Position numbers and translations under genes: made by a program. A stretch of DNA of 47,237 bases from Elusimicrobia bacterium GWB2_63_22 (GTDB lineage: Bacteria > Elusimicrobiota > Elusimicrobia > Elusimicrobiales > UBA9959), in assembly GCA_001799735.1 (NCBI GenBank), contig MGUA01000019.1, forward strand, positions 1 to 47,237, written 5' to 3'. The notes under the pieces were generated by a model. The model worked only from the letters and a program-made list of their open reading frames with translations. It did no database searches and was not told the origin of the DNA. Numbering within the stretch: position 1 is the stretch's first letter; every line of letters begins with the position of its first letter. Of this stretch, positions 1 through 7,424 are shown in pieces.

Positions 1-6
1 ACTCAT
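1..6 (-). CDS. Start of a gene running off the left edge
   Basis: On the minus strand an AGGAGG box (rc at 12-17) stands six bases before an ATG at 6-4, followed by AGT and the window edge. Only two codons are visible, so nothing can be said of the product. The spacing is that of a good ribosome binding site, and the site lies about 50 bases after the stop of the BRO-like gene, so the two could be co-transcribed. Confidence 0.35.
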
Positions 7-54
7 ATACTGCCTCCTGTTTTGCTTTATTTGGAGGCTGAAGTGTCAACAAGA

Positions 55-360
55 TTAAGCGTTGAAATATGTTTCAATTATACTAGACGGGACAAGCTTC
101 AGTATCAGGTTTATCCCATCCAGGTCCACGCAGTCGGTGAAGTAGTATTTGCCGTCCGGGCCGGGCAGGCGCAGTCGTCGACAAACTGTCGACAAGTCGA
201 CATTACTTTTGGTTCCCCGGCGCTTTTTAACCCGGTACCAGTAATCCCGAGGGTTACTGCTGCCCGTAACTCCCGCTACTATATCGATGACGGAATAGTA
301 CCGCTTCCTGTTCCTAGCGGTCTGGCGTATGTTATTGCCGAGAAAAGGATTTTCTTTCAT
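55..360 (-). CDS. BRO-N / DinD-like N-terminal domain protein, short
   Basis: The 101-aa product has the layout of the BRO/DinD N-terminal fold found in phage antirepressors and DNA-damage-inducible protein D: a basic RNRKRYYSVIDIVAGVTGS segment (about residues 17-35), then NPRDYWYRVKKR (about 37-48), a LSTVCRRLRLPGPDGK strand-helix and a TDCVDLDGI segment. Homologues of this type usually continue for another 100-150 residues; here the reading frame stops just after the first domain, so it is either a free-standing domain or a C-terminally truncated remnant. Start: AAGGAGG lies four bases before the ATG. The local sequence is more AT-rich than most of the window, which fits acquired DNA. It lies downstream of the toxin-antitoxin-like pair in the same orientation, 60 bases away. 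The function is probably DNA binding, by family only. Confidence 0.55.
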   Translation of the reverse strand: MKENPFLGNNIRQTARNRKRYYSVIDIVAGVTGSSNPRDYWYRVKKRRGTKSNVDLSTVCRRLRLPGPDGKYYFTDCVDLDGINLILKLVPSSIIETYFNA

Positions 361-420
361 GGAACCTCCTTGTGGGGTAATTCCATGAAACTATCTTGGG
401 ATCGGGTTTGCAATGCGTCG

Positions 421-1098
421 CTACAAGGAAGCCAGTATTTTCTTGATCCGCTCAACGCGGGCGGCGGTACCGGCGGGTGCGCGCAGGTTGCCCTCGAGGC
501 TTTCGGTAAATCTATCATCCCGCAGGAATTCATGGAACTGCCCCGCCAGATACTTTTTAACCTTGGTGGGCGCGACCGAAATCTCTTCGGCGATGTGCTC
601 AGAACCATCGAGCACGGTGATTATGTCTTCCATGTCCGGGCTGGTCAGAAAATCTCCATTGCCGCGGTCCTTAAACGCCTCTAGCTTTGAGGCGAGGAAA
701 TACGGCAATGAAAAGATGCGGACTTGTTCGCCGCCGGGGAGTTTTACGCTGATGGCTTGCTCGTAGCCGTCGGGATACCAGCTGTTCTTAAAATTCAGCA
801 CGGCGCCTTCGGTCGGCATTATGTCGGTGGTAAGACCGCGGTAGCTCCAGCGGCAAATCGGTGCGCCCGTCTCTGTGACATGGCGGAAACCGAGGCGCTC
901 CAGTTCTTGCTCCAGTTTATAGTACTGGCCTCGGGTCAGCACCTGTATCACGCAATCCACATCCTCCGTGGGGCGCACCGTTGCGGCGCCGGGGTCGGTG
1001 AGATACAGCGAAACCGTGCTGCCGCCCACAAAGACGACCTTGTCTTTCAGCGGGCCGAGGCCTTTTGCTATGTGGGCCAGCATTTCAAGGCTGTTCAT
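421..1098 (-). CDS. AbiEii-type nucleotidyltransferase (putative toxin)
   Basis: This 225-aa protein has a minimal-nucleotidyltransferase signature: VGGSTVSLYL (about residues 24-33) followed by PTEDVDCVI, which supplies the two metal-binding acidic residues in the order expected for AbiEii/MNT-like enzymes. Downstream it has FLASKLEAFKDRG and SPDMEDI, also usual in this family. Members act as toxins of type IV toxin-antitoxin or abortive-infection systems by transferring nucleotides to RNA or other targets; the target here is unknown. Its ATG overlaps the stop of the upstream winged-helix gene by four bases (ATGA), so the two are translationally coupled. A housekeeping nucleotidyltransferase role is less likely given the partner and the accessory position. 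Family assignment is fairly sure; toxicity is inferred. Confidence 0.7.
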   Translation of the reverse strand: MNSLEMLAHIAKGLGPLKDKVVFVGGSTVSLYLTDPGAATVRPTEDVDCVIQVLTRGQYYKLEQELERLGFRHVTETGAPICRWSYRGLTTDIMPTEGAVLNFKNSWYPDGYEQAISVKLPGGEQVRIFSLPYFLASKLEAFKDRGNGDFLTSPDMEDIITVLDGSEHIAEEISVAPTKVKKYLAGQFHEFLRDDRFTESLEGNLRAPAGTAARVERIKKILASL

Positions 1099-1625
1099 TT
1101 GTCGGCCTTCCCGAGGCGGGCTTCAAGTTCGCGGATGGCCAGCGCCTGCTCGCGGGCGCGGCCGGCCCTGACGGCGTCCACTAGCGCCAGCAGTTCATAC
1201 AGCGCCTTGTCTTTCTCTGCCGCCAGTGGGGCTTTGTCGTAAAGCGGCTCTATGGTTTGTCCGCGTACACGACCGTGCTCATAAGGCCAGACGTACATGT
1301 CTTCTGACGACGCTATGATATGTTTTGCCAGCGGCGCGGCGGAATGGGCCGTGGGCAGGCCCCGGACGATCGGCCCCGGCCTGGCCGGAAAGACGTATTT
1401 GAGCCCGTGCACAAGGAATTCCAGCAGGGCCGTCTTCATGACCGTTTTTTTTGTCGAGTCTAGGAACCCGACCGTGCGGCAGCGGTTCAACGAGAAGCTA
1501 ATCTCGGTCTGGGACAGGCCCAGCGCCGCTACCAGGTCGATATGGCGCCACTTCTTGTCGCCCAATGCGACAAGTTTAAGGAGTATGGCAATATCCTGTG
1601 CCTTGATTCCGTTAAAGGGTCTCAT
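1095..1625 (-). CDS. Winged-helix putative antitoxin/autoregulator of the AbiE-like pair
   Basis: The 176-aa product starts with a helix-turn-helix (about residues 10-60: IAILLKLVALGDKKWRHI, then LGLSQTEISFSLNRCRTVGFL). The remainder is mixed alpha/beta with no motif I can name. Proteins of this shape sit directly before AbiEii-family nucleotidyltransferases and act as antitoxin and repressor. The stop overlaps the next start by four bases. No Shine-Dalgarno box is visible before the ATG, and a possible -10 (TAGGCT, rc 1632-1637) ends six bases before it, so the mRNA may be leaderless. The palindrome at 1652-1670 overlaps the possible -35 and is a natural operator for this protein. Domain call good; antitoxin role inferred from context. 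Confidence 0.6.
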   Translation of the reverse strand: MRPFNGIKAQDIAILLKLVALGDKKWRHIDLVAALGLSQTEISFSLNRCRTVGFLDSTKKTVMKTALLEFLVHGLKYVFPARPGPIVRGLPTAHSAAPLAKHIIASSEDMYVWPYEHGRVRGQTIEPLYDKAPLAAEKDKALYELLALVDAVRAGRAREQALAIRELEARLGKADK

Positions 1626-1631
1626 AGTAAT

Positions 1632-1670
1632 AGCCTAGCAGAAAATATTACATATTGCAATATGCAATAT
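1632..1670 (-). promoter_or_regulatory. Candidate promoter and palindromic operator of the AbiE-like operon
   Basis: ATATTGCA-ATA-TGCAATAT (1652-1670) is a perfect inverted repeat with 8-base arms and a 3-base spacer. Read on the minus strand, a TTGCAA inside it (1655-1660) is a possible -35, 17 bases from TAGGCT (1632-1637), a weak -10. The -10 ends six bases before the ATG. Binding of a dimer to the palindrome would cover the -35. Confidence 0.55.
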
Positions 1671-1708
1671 TTGACTAATTTGCCGATAGTCATTTCTGTC
1701 CGGCTTGG

Positions 1709-2797
1709 TTAGTGAAGCTCAAATGCCACGCGCGCCAACGGAGAGGCGCTCATTCGCTCCCGGAGCAGGACGGAGAGATTTTCAGCCTGTTCCCTGTAAT
1801 GCGCCCGGATTTCCCCCGCGCTTGTCGCGCGGGATATTACCCGGGGAATATCCTGCCGGGCGGTTTCCACCCAGCCGGCTCCATCGGGCGAGAAGAACCG
1901 CAGCGTCTTCATATCGAACAGTTCTTCCCCCAGCAACCGCGCCACTTCAAGCGCGTCCGGAAGCGTCCAAAGCCGAACTGCCCCGACCCGCATCCCCTTC
2001 GCCAATAATTCGGCTGGCACGAAATAGTCTTCCCAGGGCGCGGCGGCCCGGTCGCGCAGGTCTGACAGAACTGCCTCAACCCCGGGTTTCAATCCGGCGC
2101 CGCGCGCGTTGAGCAGCTCCAGCCAGAGATTGTTGCGCAATGTGTGAAAACTAAAGCCAAGCAGCCAAGGCCCGAATTTCCTCCCTATCTTCTCCGAACG
2201 CAGCCCGGCCTCTTGCGCCACTACCCAGGCCGCCAGTCCGCTGACCGTGGCCGCCGTCGCGCCGGTGTGCGCCGCCAGCAGCAGGCAGCCCAGGCCGAAA
2301 AAAGGCGCGTCTTCTCCCAGGTCGCGGTCCAGTTTTAAGCGCCACGCCAGCAATGAGAGCGCGTCCCTCTGCAATTCCTCCCCGAGGAACATGGCGCTAT
2401 GCGCCAATGGCGCGATGGTCTGGTTTTCCCCGTCGAAATACCCGTCGTTCTCCAGTTCGCCGGCAATGCGCAGCAGCGCCGCGCAGGAAAAGAGCCGTAT
2501 CAGATGGTTTTCCCGTAAGGACAGTCCTGCCTTCCAGCGCGGGTCTTCGTGCTCCGGCATGAGCCACTGGGTAAGGTCCAGCACCTCTTTCGGATGCCAG
2601 TGAACCGGGGCGGGGACTGCCCCGTTATCACGGATGGGCTTCAACTCCCTGAGATGTTCTTCTGCTTCGTTGCCGTAGTCCGCGCCCGCGATCACTGCCA
2701 GCATGCGGTCGTTTATCAACGGGCGCAGGCGGTTAAGGAGAGCCTCCGGGTCCGGTGCGAAGAGGCCCAGCAACTCTTCCGATAAAGGTGTTTTCAT
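1709..2797 (-). CDS. Protein of unknown function, likely cytoplasmic
   Basis: The 362-aa product is not recognised. It has no signal peptide or convincing membrane segment. The N-terminal third is acidic and helical (LLGLFAPDPEALLNRLRPL), the middle contains HPKEVLDLTQWL and a long helical stretch (HLIRLFSCAALLRIAGE), followed by alanine-rich helices, and the last third ends with ENLSVLLRERMSASPLARVAFEL. It begins four bases after the stop of the secreted HEAT-repeat gene, so the two are surely co-transcribed and probably function together or share regulation. The coding signal (long frame, GC-rich third positions) is good. The all-helical look could hide a degenerate repeat fold, but I cannot show it. 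Confidence 0.7.
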   Translation of the reverse strand: MKTPLSEELLGLFAPDPEALLNRLRPLINDRMLAVIAGADYGNEAEEHLRELKPIRDNGAVPAPVHWHPKEVLDLTQWLMPEHEDPRWKAGLSLRENHLIRLFSCAALLRIAGELENDGYFDGENQTIAPLAHSAMFLGEELQRDALSLLAWRLKLDRDLGEDAPFFGLGCLLLAAHTGATAATVSGLAAWVVAQEAGLRSEKIGRKFGPWLLGFSFHTLRNNLWLELLNARGAGLKPGVEAVLSDLRDRAAAPWEDYFVPAELLAKGMRVGAVRLWTLPDALEVARLLGEELFDMKTLRFFSPDGAGWVETARQDIPRVISRATSAGEIRAHYREQAENLSVLLRERMSASPLARVAFELH

Positions 2798-2801
2798 TCT
2801 C

Positions 2802-4403
2802 TTATCTTGCGAGACCGTAGATGAAACCTTTCTTGTGCTCTTCTTCGGAATTTATCTCTTCGAGAGCGCGTGTCGCCCGCGACCTGAGGAACTGATCGCC
2901 GTCCTCCAGCGCTTTCTTGAGGGCCGGGACGGCGTCTTTGGCCGCGGGGCCAATACGGCCCAGTGTAAAAGCGGCGTCCATGCGGTTGTGGCTTTTCGTG
3001 TCCAGCAGTATGGCGATCAAGGCCGGCACGGCGTCTTTAGCCTGCTCTTCCCATGCGGCAAGCGGCATGAAAGCCGCGCCGCTGACAAAGGAATCTTTGT
3101 CCTGAAGGGCGGTTACAAGCGCGACAATAGCATCTTTTTTGTTCAGGTCCCGCCGGGACAATTCAGACACCGCTATCATCTTTACGCGGAAATCGCGGTC
3201 ATTGAGGTGCTCCTTGATCACTCTCCATGGTGGCGGGTCTATGCGCCAGAGGGCTTTCAATATGTTGTAGCGTGCGTCATCGTCGGCGGAGGAAAGGAGG
3301 ACTTTTAAGCCGGGAAGAGTGTCTTTGGCGGGAGGACCTATGCTTTCCAGCGTGCTGACTGCCCGGGTGCGCAGGCGGGCATCCCCGCTTTTAAGTGCTT
3401 CGGCCAGGGCCGGTACGGCCGGCCGGCCTATTCCGCTGAGGGTTTCTATGGCTCCGGATACGCTTAGACCGTCCTCGTAGTGGGCGAGGATATTAACAAG
3501 TTGAGCTACCGCAGGTTCGCCTGCCTGCGCAAGAGCACGGGAGACATAACCTCTTACCTCGTCGTTCTTGTCCCCCAGAGAGGCGGCCAGTCCGGCCACG
3601 GCCCCGGCCGCCGCCGGACCCAGTTCGGAAAAAGCCCAAGCGGCTTTTTTGCGGAGCTCGCTGTCGGGATCTTTGAGGGATCTTTCCAGGGCCGGGACGG
3701 CGGCCTTGGCCTCCTTCCCCAATTTGCCTAAGGCCTCTATTGTTTTCCCTCGTACGGTTTTATCCGTGTCGTCGAGTGCTTTTATCAGCGCCGGAACTGC
3801 CTCCTTTGCGACGGCTCCCATCTGTCCCAACGCTGCAGCGGCGTTTTCCCGCACATAGCTGTCGCCGTCGCTGAGTGCCACGGTCAAGGCCGGTATGGCG
3901 TCCTTCGCCAGCGTTCCTTTTGTTCCAAGAGCCCAGGCGGCTTTGGCCCGTACTCGGTTGGAACTGTCCTTCAGGGCTTTGATTAGTCCAGGCACGGGAG
4001 CTATATCCCAATATCGCCCAAGCAGCCCGGCGGCGTTATCACGCACGCGGCTGTCCGGGTCCTTTAGGAGTTCCATCAGCAGCGGGAGGGTTGGTTGCCT
4101 GTTCCGCATTACTAAGGCGGCAACTTCTTTCCGGACGCCGGCATCTGTGGAGTTGTACAAGTCCGCCAATTCGGCAAAGCCGTCCTTCCCAAATGATAAA
4201 AGTGTAGCCGCGGCATGCTCCCTGTTTTCCTGGGGACCTTTAAGTATAGCGGCGCGGCATTCTTCTACCGTACCGCAAGGGCGCTCGGCGACACTGAACG
4301 CGGCCATCAGCGCTTTGGGTTTTCTTGTCTCCTGGGCTTGGAGCGGCCCTGCGAGCGTCGCGCAAATAACAACGCATATAAATGGCGTATTCTTCATTTT
4401 CAT
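2802..4403 (-). CDS. Secreted HEAT-repeat protein
   Basis: A signal peptide (hydrophobic stretch ICVVICATLAGPLQA, cleavage after about residue 22) leads into a solenoid of roughly a dozen HEAT/PBS-lyase-type repeats running to the C-terminus (533 aa). Units recur every 30-40 residues with forms such as VPALIKALDDTDKTVRGKTIEALG and VPALERSLKDPDSELRKKAAWAF. Such solenoids bind proteins; no catalytic residue is visible. It is expected in the periplasm or on the surface. No strong Shine-Dalgarno box precedes the ATG; a second in-frame ATG two codons later is an alternative start. It is the first gene of a two-gene unit with the unknown protein that follows. Identification as a HEAT protein is sure; its partner is unknown. 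Confidence 0.9.
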   Translation of the reverse strand: MKMKNTPFICVVICATLAGPLQAQETRKPKALMAAFSVAERPCGTVEECRAAILKGPQENREHAAATLLSFGKDGFAELADLYNSTDAGVRKEVAALVMRNRQPTLPLLMELLKDPDSRVRDNAAGLLGRYWDIAPVPGLIKALKDSSNRVRAKAAWALGTKGTLAKDAIPALTVALSDGDSYVRENAAAALGQMGAVAKEAVPALIKALDDTDKTVRGKTIEALGKLGKEAKAAVPALERSLKDPDSELRKKAAWAFSELGPAAAGAVAGLAASLGDKNDEVRGYVSRALAQAGEPAVAQLVNILAHYEDGLSVSGAIETLSGIGRPAVPALAEALKSGDARLRTRAVSTLESIGPPAKDTLPGLKVLLSSADDDARYNILKALWRIDPPPWRVIKEHLNDRDFRVKMIAVSELSRRDLNKKDAIVALVTALQDKDSFVSGAAFMPLAAWEEQAKDAVPALIAILLDTKSHNRMDAAFTLGRIGPAAKDAVPALKKALEDGDQFLRSRATRALEEINSEEEHKKGFIYGLAR

Positions 4404-4730
4404 CTTAACCGGCAGTCTTGGTGCTTTCCCAAAATCCCCTGTCGCTAAATATTACTATTTGAGGTTTCGAAATGAAAGGTGGCGTTCTTATCTTCTCTTC
4501 CCTTCCCCACGGGGGCGACATAAACAAAACAGAAAGCCCGCCAGGGCGAGCGAACAGCGGGTGGGGTGGAGCGCAGCGACACCGTAGTGCAGTGCGGGGC
4601 CGCGCAGTGGCCACGCCTGCGACGATATCTCGCGGTCCCCAATAACATCGAAAAATGAAAATGCATATTAAGCGGAGTGAGGCCGGGTTTCTCCCCCGCC
4701 TCATGGGGCGACATAATGTAGAATATTCCA
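4404..4730. other. Gene-free gap with two copies of a G/C-rich palindromic motif
   Basis: I see no gene in these 327 bases. The gap separates the divergent HEAT gene and the plus-strand regulator gene. It holds CCCCACGGGGGCGACATAA (from about 4505) and a similar CCTCATGGGGCGACATAA (from about 4699), the latter preceded by TTTCTCCCCCGCC. A stretch at about 4597-4650 (GCAGTGGCC, then TCTCGCGGT, then CATCGA) recurs in the same order in the gap at 8450-8550. It looks like a degenerate dispersed non-coding element. A possible -10 (TAGAAT, 4719-4724) precedes the plus-strand gene. Confidence 0.5.
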
Positions 4731-5579
4731 ATGGCAAACCCATTCTCGGAATCGCTGGTTAAACTGCGCAAAGCCGCCGGTTTCCCCACCGGCTACAGGT
4801 TCTTTCATGACAGCGGCGGCCAGCCGGTGCTGAAGATCACCTACCGGAAATACCTCCTGTGGGAGCAGGGCCGGGTGCTGCCGCCTATAGAGGCGCTCAC
4901 CCGCCTGGCTCCGGCGCTTAAACTGCTGCCTAACAGCGGGGCGCTGGGAGAGCTCGCGGCTTCCTGGCTCAGGACCATGGCCGGGGACGAAACCTACAGG
5001 TATATACTGCGGCCCATTATCTCCGTTAAGGATGAGACCGCCGGCCTGCCGCCCATGCATTCAGCCATGGGGCACGCGCTCGGCAGCAAGAAATACCCCG
5101 TTACGGTGGCCCAAGCCGCCGCTTCGCTGGAAAGTTTCGACCATCATAAGGCGTTTCTCTTTGTTACCAAGGACGGCGGCGACTGGAGCGCGGAAAGGCT
5201 GGGCTCCTGCGCCGGGCTGGCCAGGAAAACGGCTGTCGCCGTCTGCAAGGATTTCCTGGCGGCCGATATATTTAAAAAAGCCAAGGAAGGCGCCTTTTCC
5301 TGCCCGCTGGCCGGGGCCTTACTGGAATTCCCCAGGCTCGAACTGCTGCCGCCCGGCTACCCGCAGCGCGCGCACGAGTTCCAGCGCAAGCTGCTAGATG
5401 AAGGCCGTATTACATGGCGAAGGTGCGGGTTCATACGGGCCGACCGCGAAGCGCTGACCGGCTTCCTGCCTATCATAGATACCAGCGTGCTGACGGCCCA
5501 CGCTTATGAGAGCCCCGAGGGCAAAGCCTTGTTCGCGGTGGAGGGCCGCCTGGTGAAGTTAAGCGATTTCAAACCCTGA
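4731..5579 (+). CDS. Putative helix-turn-helix protein of unknown role
   Basis: The 282-aa product has an N-terminal segment that reads like an XRE-type helix-turn-helix: SLVKLRKAAGFPTGYRFF, then ITYRKYLLWEQGRVLPP and IEALTRLAPAL (about residues 8-68). The centre has a second possible winged-helix stretch (WSAERLGSCAGLARKTAVAVCKDFLAADI, about 145-185). The C-terminus has no named motif. This suggests a DNA-binding regulator with a recruitable second domain, but no ligand site is visible. No Shine-Dalgarno box precedes the ATG; a TAGAAT hexamer ends six bases before it, so the transcript may be leaderless. A good terminator follows at 5604-5630. It lies just upstream of the two cassette-type secreted protein genes and may regulate them; that is inference from position only. 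Confidence 0.65.
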   Translation: MANPFSESLVKLRKAAGFPTGYRFFHDSGGQPVLKITYRKYLLWEQGRVLPPIEALTRLAPALKLLPNSGALGELAASWLRTMAGDETYRYILRPIISVKDETAGLPPMHSAMGHALGSKKYPVTVAQAAASLESFDHHKAFLFVTKDGGDWSAERLGSCAGLARKTAVAVCKDFLAADIFKKAKEGAFSCPLAGALLEFPRLELLPPGYPQRAHEFQRKLLDEGRITWRRCGFIRADREALTGFLPIIDTSVLTAHAYESPEGKALFAVEGRLVKLSDFKP

Positions 5580-5603
5580 AGCCGCGTAACGCCCCATAGA
5601 AAG

Positions 5604-5630
5604 ACCGCCGGTCAGCCCGGCGGTTTTTTT
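5604..5630 (+). terminator. Rho-independent terminator after the HTH gene
   Basis: ACCGCCGG (5604-5611), a 5-base loop and CCGGCGGT (5617-5624) form a perfect 8-bp stem followed by a run of seven T (5624-5630). It ends transcription of the gene at 4731-5579 just before the first copy of the 256-bp direct repeat begins. Confidence 0.9.
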
Positions 5631-5633
5631 ATT

Positions 5634-5889
5634 GGCTGGTCCCGGGGCGTGGGACTAAAAAGGCTTTTTTGGTATCGTCCGGCGCCATAAACCATCAGGC
5701 CTCAAAATTGGCACTTCCGCCTCATGCGGTTTCCCGACGGGAGTTCTATACTATAAGCATAGGGTTCGCGGAAAATTTCGGTCAAGGAGAAAAGAAATGA
5801 AAAAGCAAAGCACGATAGCGGCGGCGGTTCTGGCGGTAACGGCGGTCCTGGCGGGCGGCGCCTGCGCGGCGGAGTTCGCGGGCCTGCAG
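5634..5889 (+). repeat. 256-bp direct repeat, copy 1 (promoter + leader + signal peptide)
   Basis: The sequence from 5634 to 5889 recurs at 7169-7424 (offset 1535) with a single base change: G at 5857 against A at 7392, turning Gly21 into Ser. It spans the whole upstream region, the ribosome binding site and the first 31 codons of the secreted protein gene. Identity falls off abruptly at both ends, at the preceding terminator hairpin and just after the signal peptide. Confidence 0.97.
5732..5752 (+). promoter_or_regulatory. Candidate -10 and palindrome in repeat copy 1
   Basis: TATACT (5747-5752) is a good -10. No convincing -35 lies 15-18 bases upstream. Instead there is a perfect inverted repeat TCCCG-A-CGGGA (5732-5742) ending four bases before the -10, where an activator or repressor could bind. 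The same arrangement stands in copy 2 at 7267-7287. Confidence 0.5.
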
Positions 5890-7131
5890 ACTATGCGGGC
5901 TTCAGGAGTGATGTCGTCCGCCAAGCAGGCCGGGGACATTGAAATAACGAAGATAAGCGCAGCGCCCGTAAAGGACATCCTGGGCGCCCCCGCTATCACC
6001 CAGGTGGTTGCCCCGGATTATATCTGCCAGGACGAGGGCGGCGGTTTTGCCATCCGCATCGGGGGAAAGGCCCCGAAAATCTGGCAGCTTGACGGCTATT
6101 CCACCGGGGCCGAAGAAGGAATAGAACTTAATAAAGTAAATATTGACGGGTCCGGCCTGCCGCACAGGCTCGGGGCGCAAGGGTATCTTTCCTTCGCCGG
6201 GCAGGATCTTAAACTGGATATCGCCCTGAAGCAGGACCCGAAGAGCGGCGGTATGGCGCTTACCGCCCTGCTCAACGGCGAGGAGACTTCCCTGAAGAAC
6301 GTTCCCTGCCGGACGGGTTCCGGCAAGTCCCGGACCGCCGGGCAGCGCGTGTACGCCGAGGGCACGCTTTTTTCCTATAACCGGCAGACGCGCGATTACG
6401 ACATTAATACGGGACGCGTCTGCTCGCTGACCCTGGAGAGGTTCGGGAACTATCTCGATACGGAACACGGCAGCCCGCGCGAGGTGGTGTCGGCGCGTTA
6501 CACGCTGGGCGGCTTTCCCGAACCCGGCGCCTACGCGTCCGGCACGGCCGTCGGCGGCACTCCTACCGCGTCTTTCCCCTACGTCACGCTGGAAAACTAC
6601 AAGTCGTCCGGCCTGGCCGGCGGCACGCGCGTTAAGATCCTGCTGTCCGGCGTAAGTTCTGCCCAGGCCCTGCTGGACGGGAAAGTCCCCTCCGCGGAGA
6701 TTTATGTGACCAAAGAGGCCCCGGTCGCTTCCTATTTGGGCGGCGACGGCGTGGGTTGGGGCTACTTCTGCGACCTGCGGCCGGCCTCCTACAAGGCTGC
6801 CCGCAACGGCGGCGCCCTTTCCGGCACCTATCAACTGAGCAACGCCTACACCGAGGGCACCGTGACCGCGCGGCAGTTCTCCGAGGGCGGCCTTGAAAAG
6901 GTCGAATTCCAGCTGCTCACCGCCTCGGGTGTCAATGGACACGAAGCGCAGATAAGCGGCGTGGCCTTGCGCGGCCAGGGCGGAGAATTCGTATTTAACG
7001 GCGAGGAGGGCTGCCGGCTGATGCTGCAGGCCTCAGGGCGCGTTCTTAAGATCAGCGGCGCCGACGCTACCTGCCGCGCCTACATGGGCGTAAATGCCGC
7101 GGCGGACGGCGAGTACGTTAAGCGGGATTGA
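5797..7131 (+). CDS. Secreted protein A of the duplicated-cassette pair
   Basis: The 444-aa product begins with a clear signal peptide (KKQSTIAAAVLAVTAVLAGG, likely cut after CAA near residue 25). Residues about 66-171 form a domain also found at the C-terminus of the next protein: shared marks are ITxV-x-P-x-Y-[IV]-CQ, GGG, [IV]WQ[LV]DG, LSF-x-G, and a closing NGEE...VPC. Its two cysteines (Cys77 and Cys171) are conserved in both and may form a disulfide. The rest (about 180-444) is beta-rich, contains further cysteines (for example in GRVCSLTLERF and YFCDLRP) and is not recognised. The start is fixed by AAGGAG seven bases before the ATG. Exported to the periplasm or surface; function unknown. 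A stem (7145-7171) follows the stop. Confidence 0.85.
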   Translation: MKKQSTIAAAVLAVTAVLAGGACAAEFAGLQTMRASGVMSSAKQAGDIEITKISAAPVKDILGAPAITQVVAPDYICQDEGGGFAIRIGGKAPKIWQLDGYSTGAEEGIELNKVNIDGSGLPHRLGAQGYLSFAGQDLKLDIALKQDPKSGGMALTALLNGEETSLKNVPCRTGSGKSRTAGQRVYAEGTLFSYNRQTRDYDINTGRVCSLTLERFGNYLDTEHGSPREVVSARYTLGGFPEPGAYASGTAVGGTPTASFPYVTLENYKSSGLAGGTRVKILLSGVSSAQALLDGKVPSAEIYVTKEAPVASYLGGDGVGWGYFCDLRPASYKAARNGGALSGTYQLSNAYTEGTVTARQFSEGGLEKVEFQLLTASGVNGHEAQISGVALRGQGGEFVFNGEEGCRLMLQASGRVLKISGADATCRAYMGVNAAADGEYVKRD

Positions 7132-7144
7132 GGAGGAAAACAGC

Positions 7145-7171
7145 GCCGGCAAGCGCCGCCCGCTTGCCGGC
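7145..7171 (+). terminator. Perfect 11-bp stem-loop after protein A
   Basis: GCCGGCAAGCG (7145-7155), loop CCGCC, CGCTTGCCGGC (7161-7171). No T-run follows directly, so termination would be weak; a T6 run lies 30 bases further on inside the repeat. The second 256-bp repeat copy starts at 7169, in the last bases of this stem. Confidence 0.6.
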
Positions 7172-7424
7172 TGGTCCCGGGGCGTGGGACTAAAAAGGCT
7201 TTTTTGGTATCGTCCGGCGCCATAAACCATCAGGCCTCAAAATTGGCACTTCCGCCTCATGCGGTTTCCCGACGGGAGTTCTATACTATAAGCATAGGGT
7301 TCGCGGAAAATTTCGGTCAAGGAGAAAAGAAATGAAAAAGCAAAGCACGATAGCGGCGGCGGTTCTGGCGGTAACGGCGGTCCTGGCGGGCAGCGCCTGC
7401 GCGGCGGAGTTCGCGGGCCTGCAG
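7169..7424 (+). repeat. 256-bp direct repeat, copy 2
   Basis: Second copy of 5634-5889, identical except for the base at 7392. It gives the second secreted protein the same upstream region, palindrome (7267-7277), -10 (7282-7287), ribosome binding site and signal peptide. Confidence 0.97.

Noticed and set aside
172-202. Three GTCGAC sites close together
   Set aside because: They lie inside the BRO-like gene and encode its VDLSTVCRR segment; no symmetry beyond the hexamers was seen.
5706-5730. TTGGCAC as a sigma-54 promoter in the duplicated cassette
   Set aside because: The GG is not followed by GC at the required distance (TC is found there), so the -24/-12 pattern is not met.
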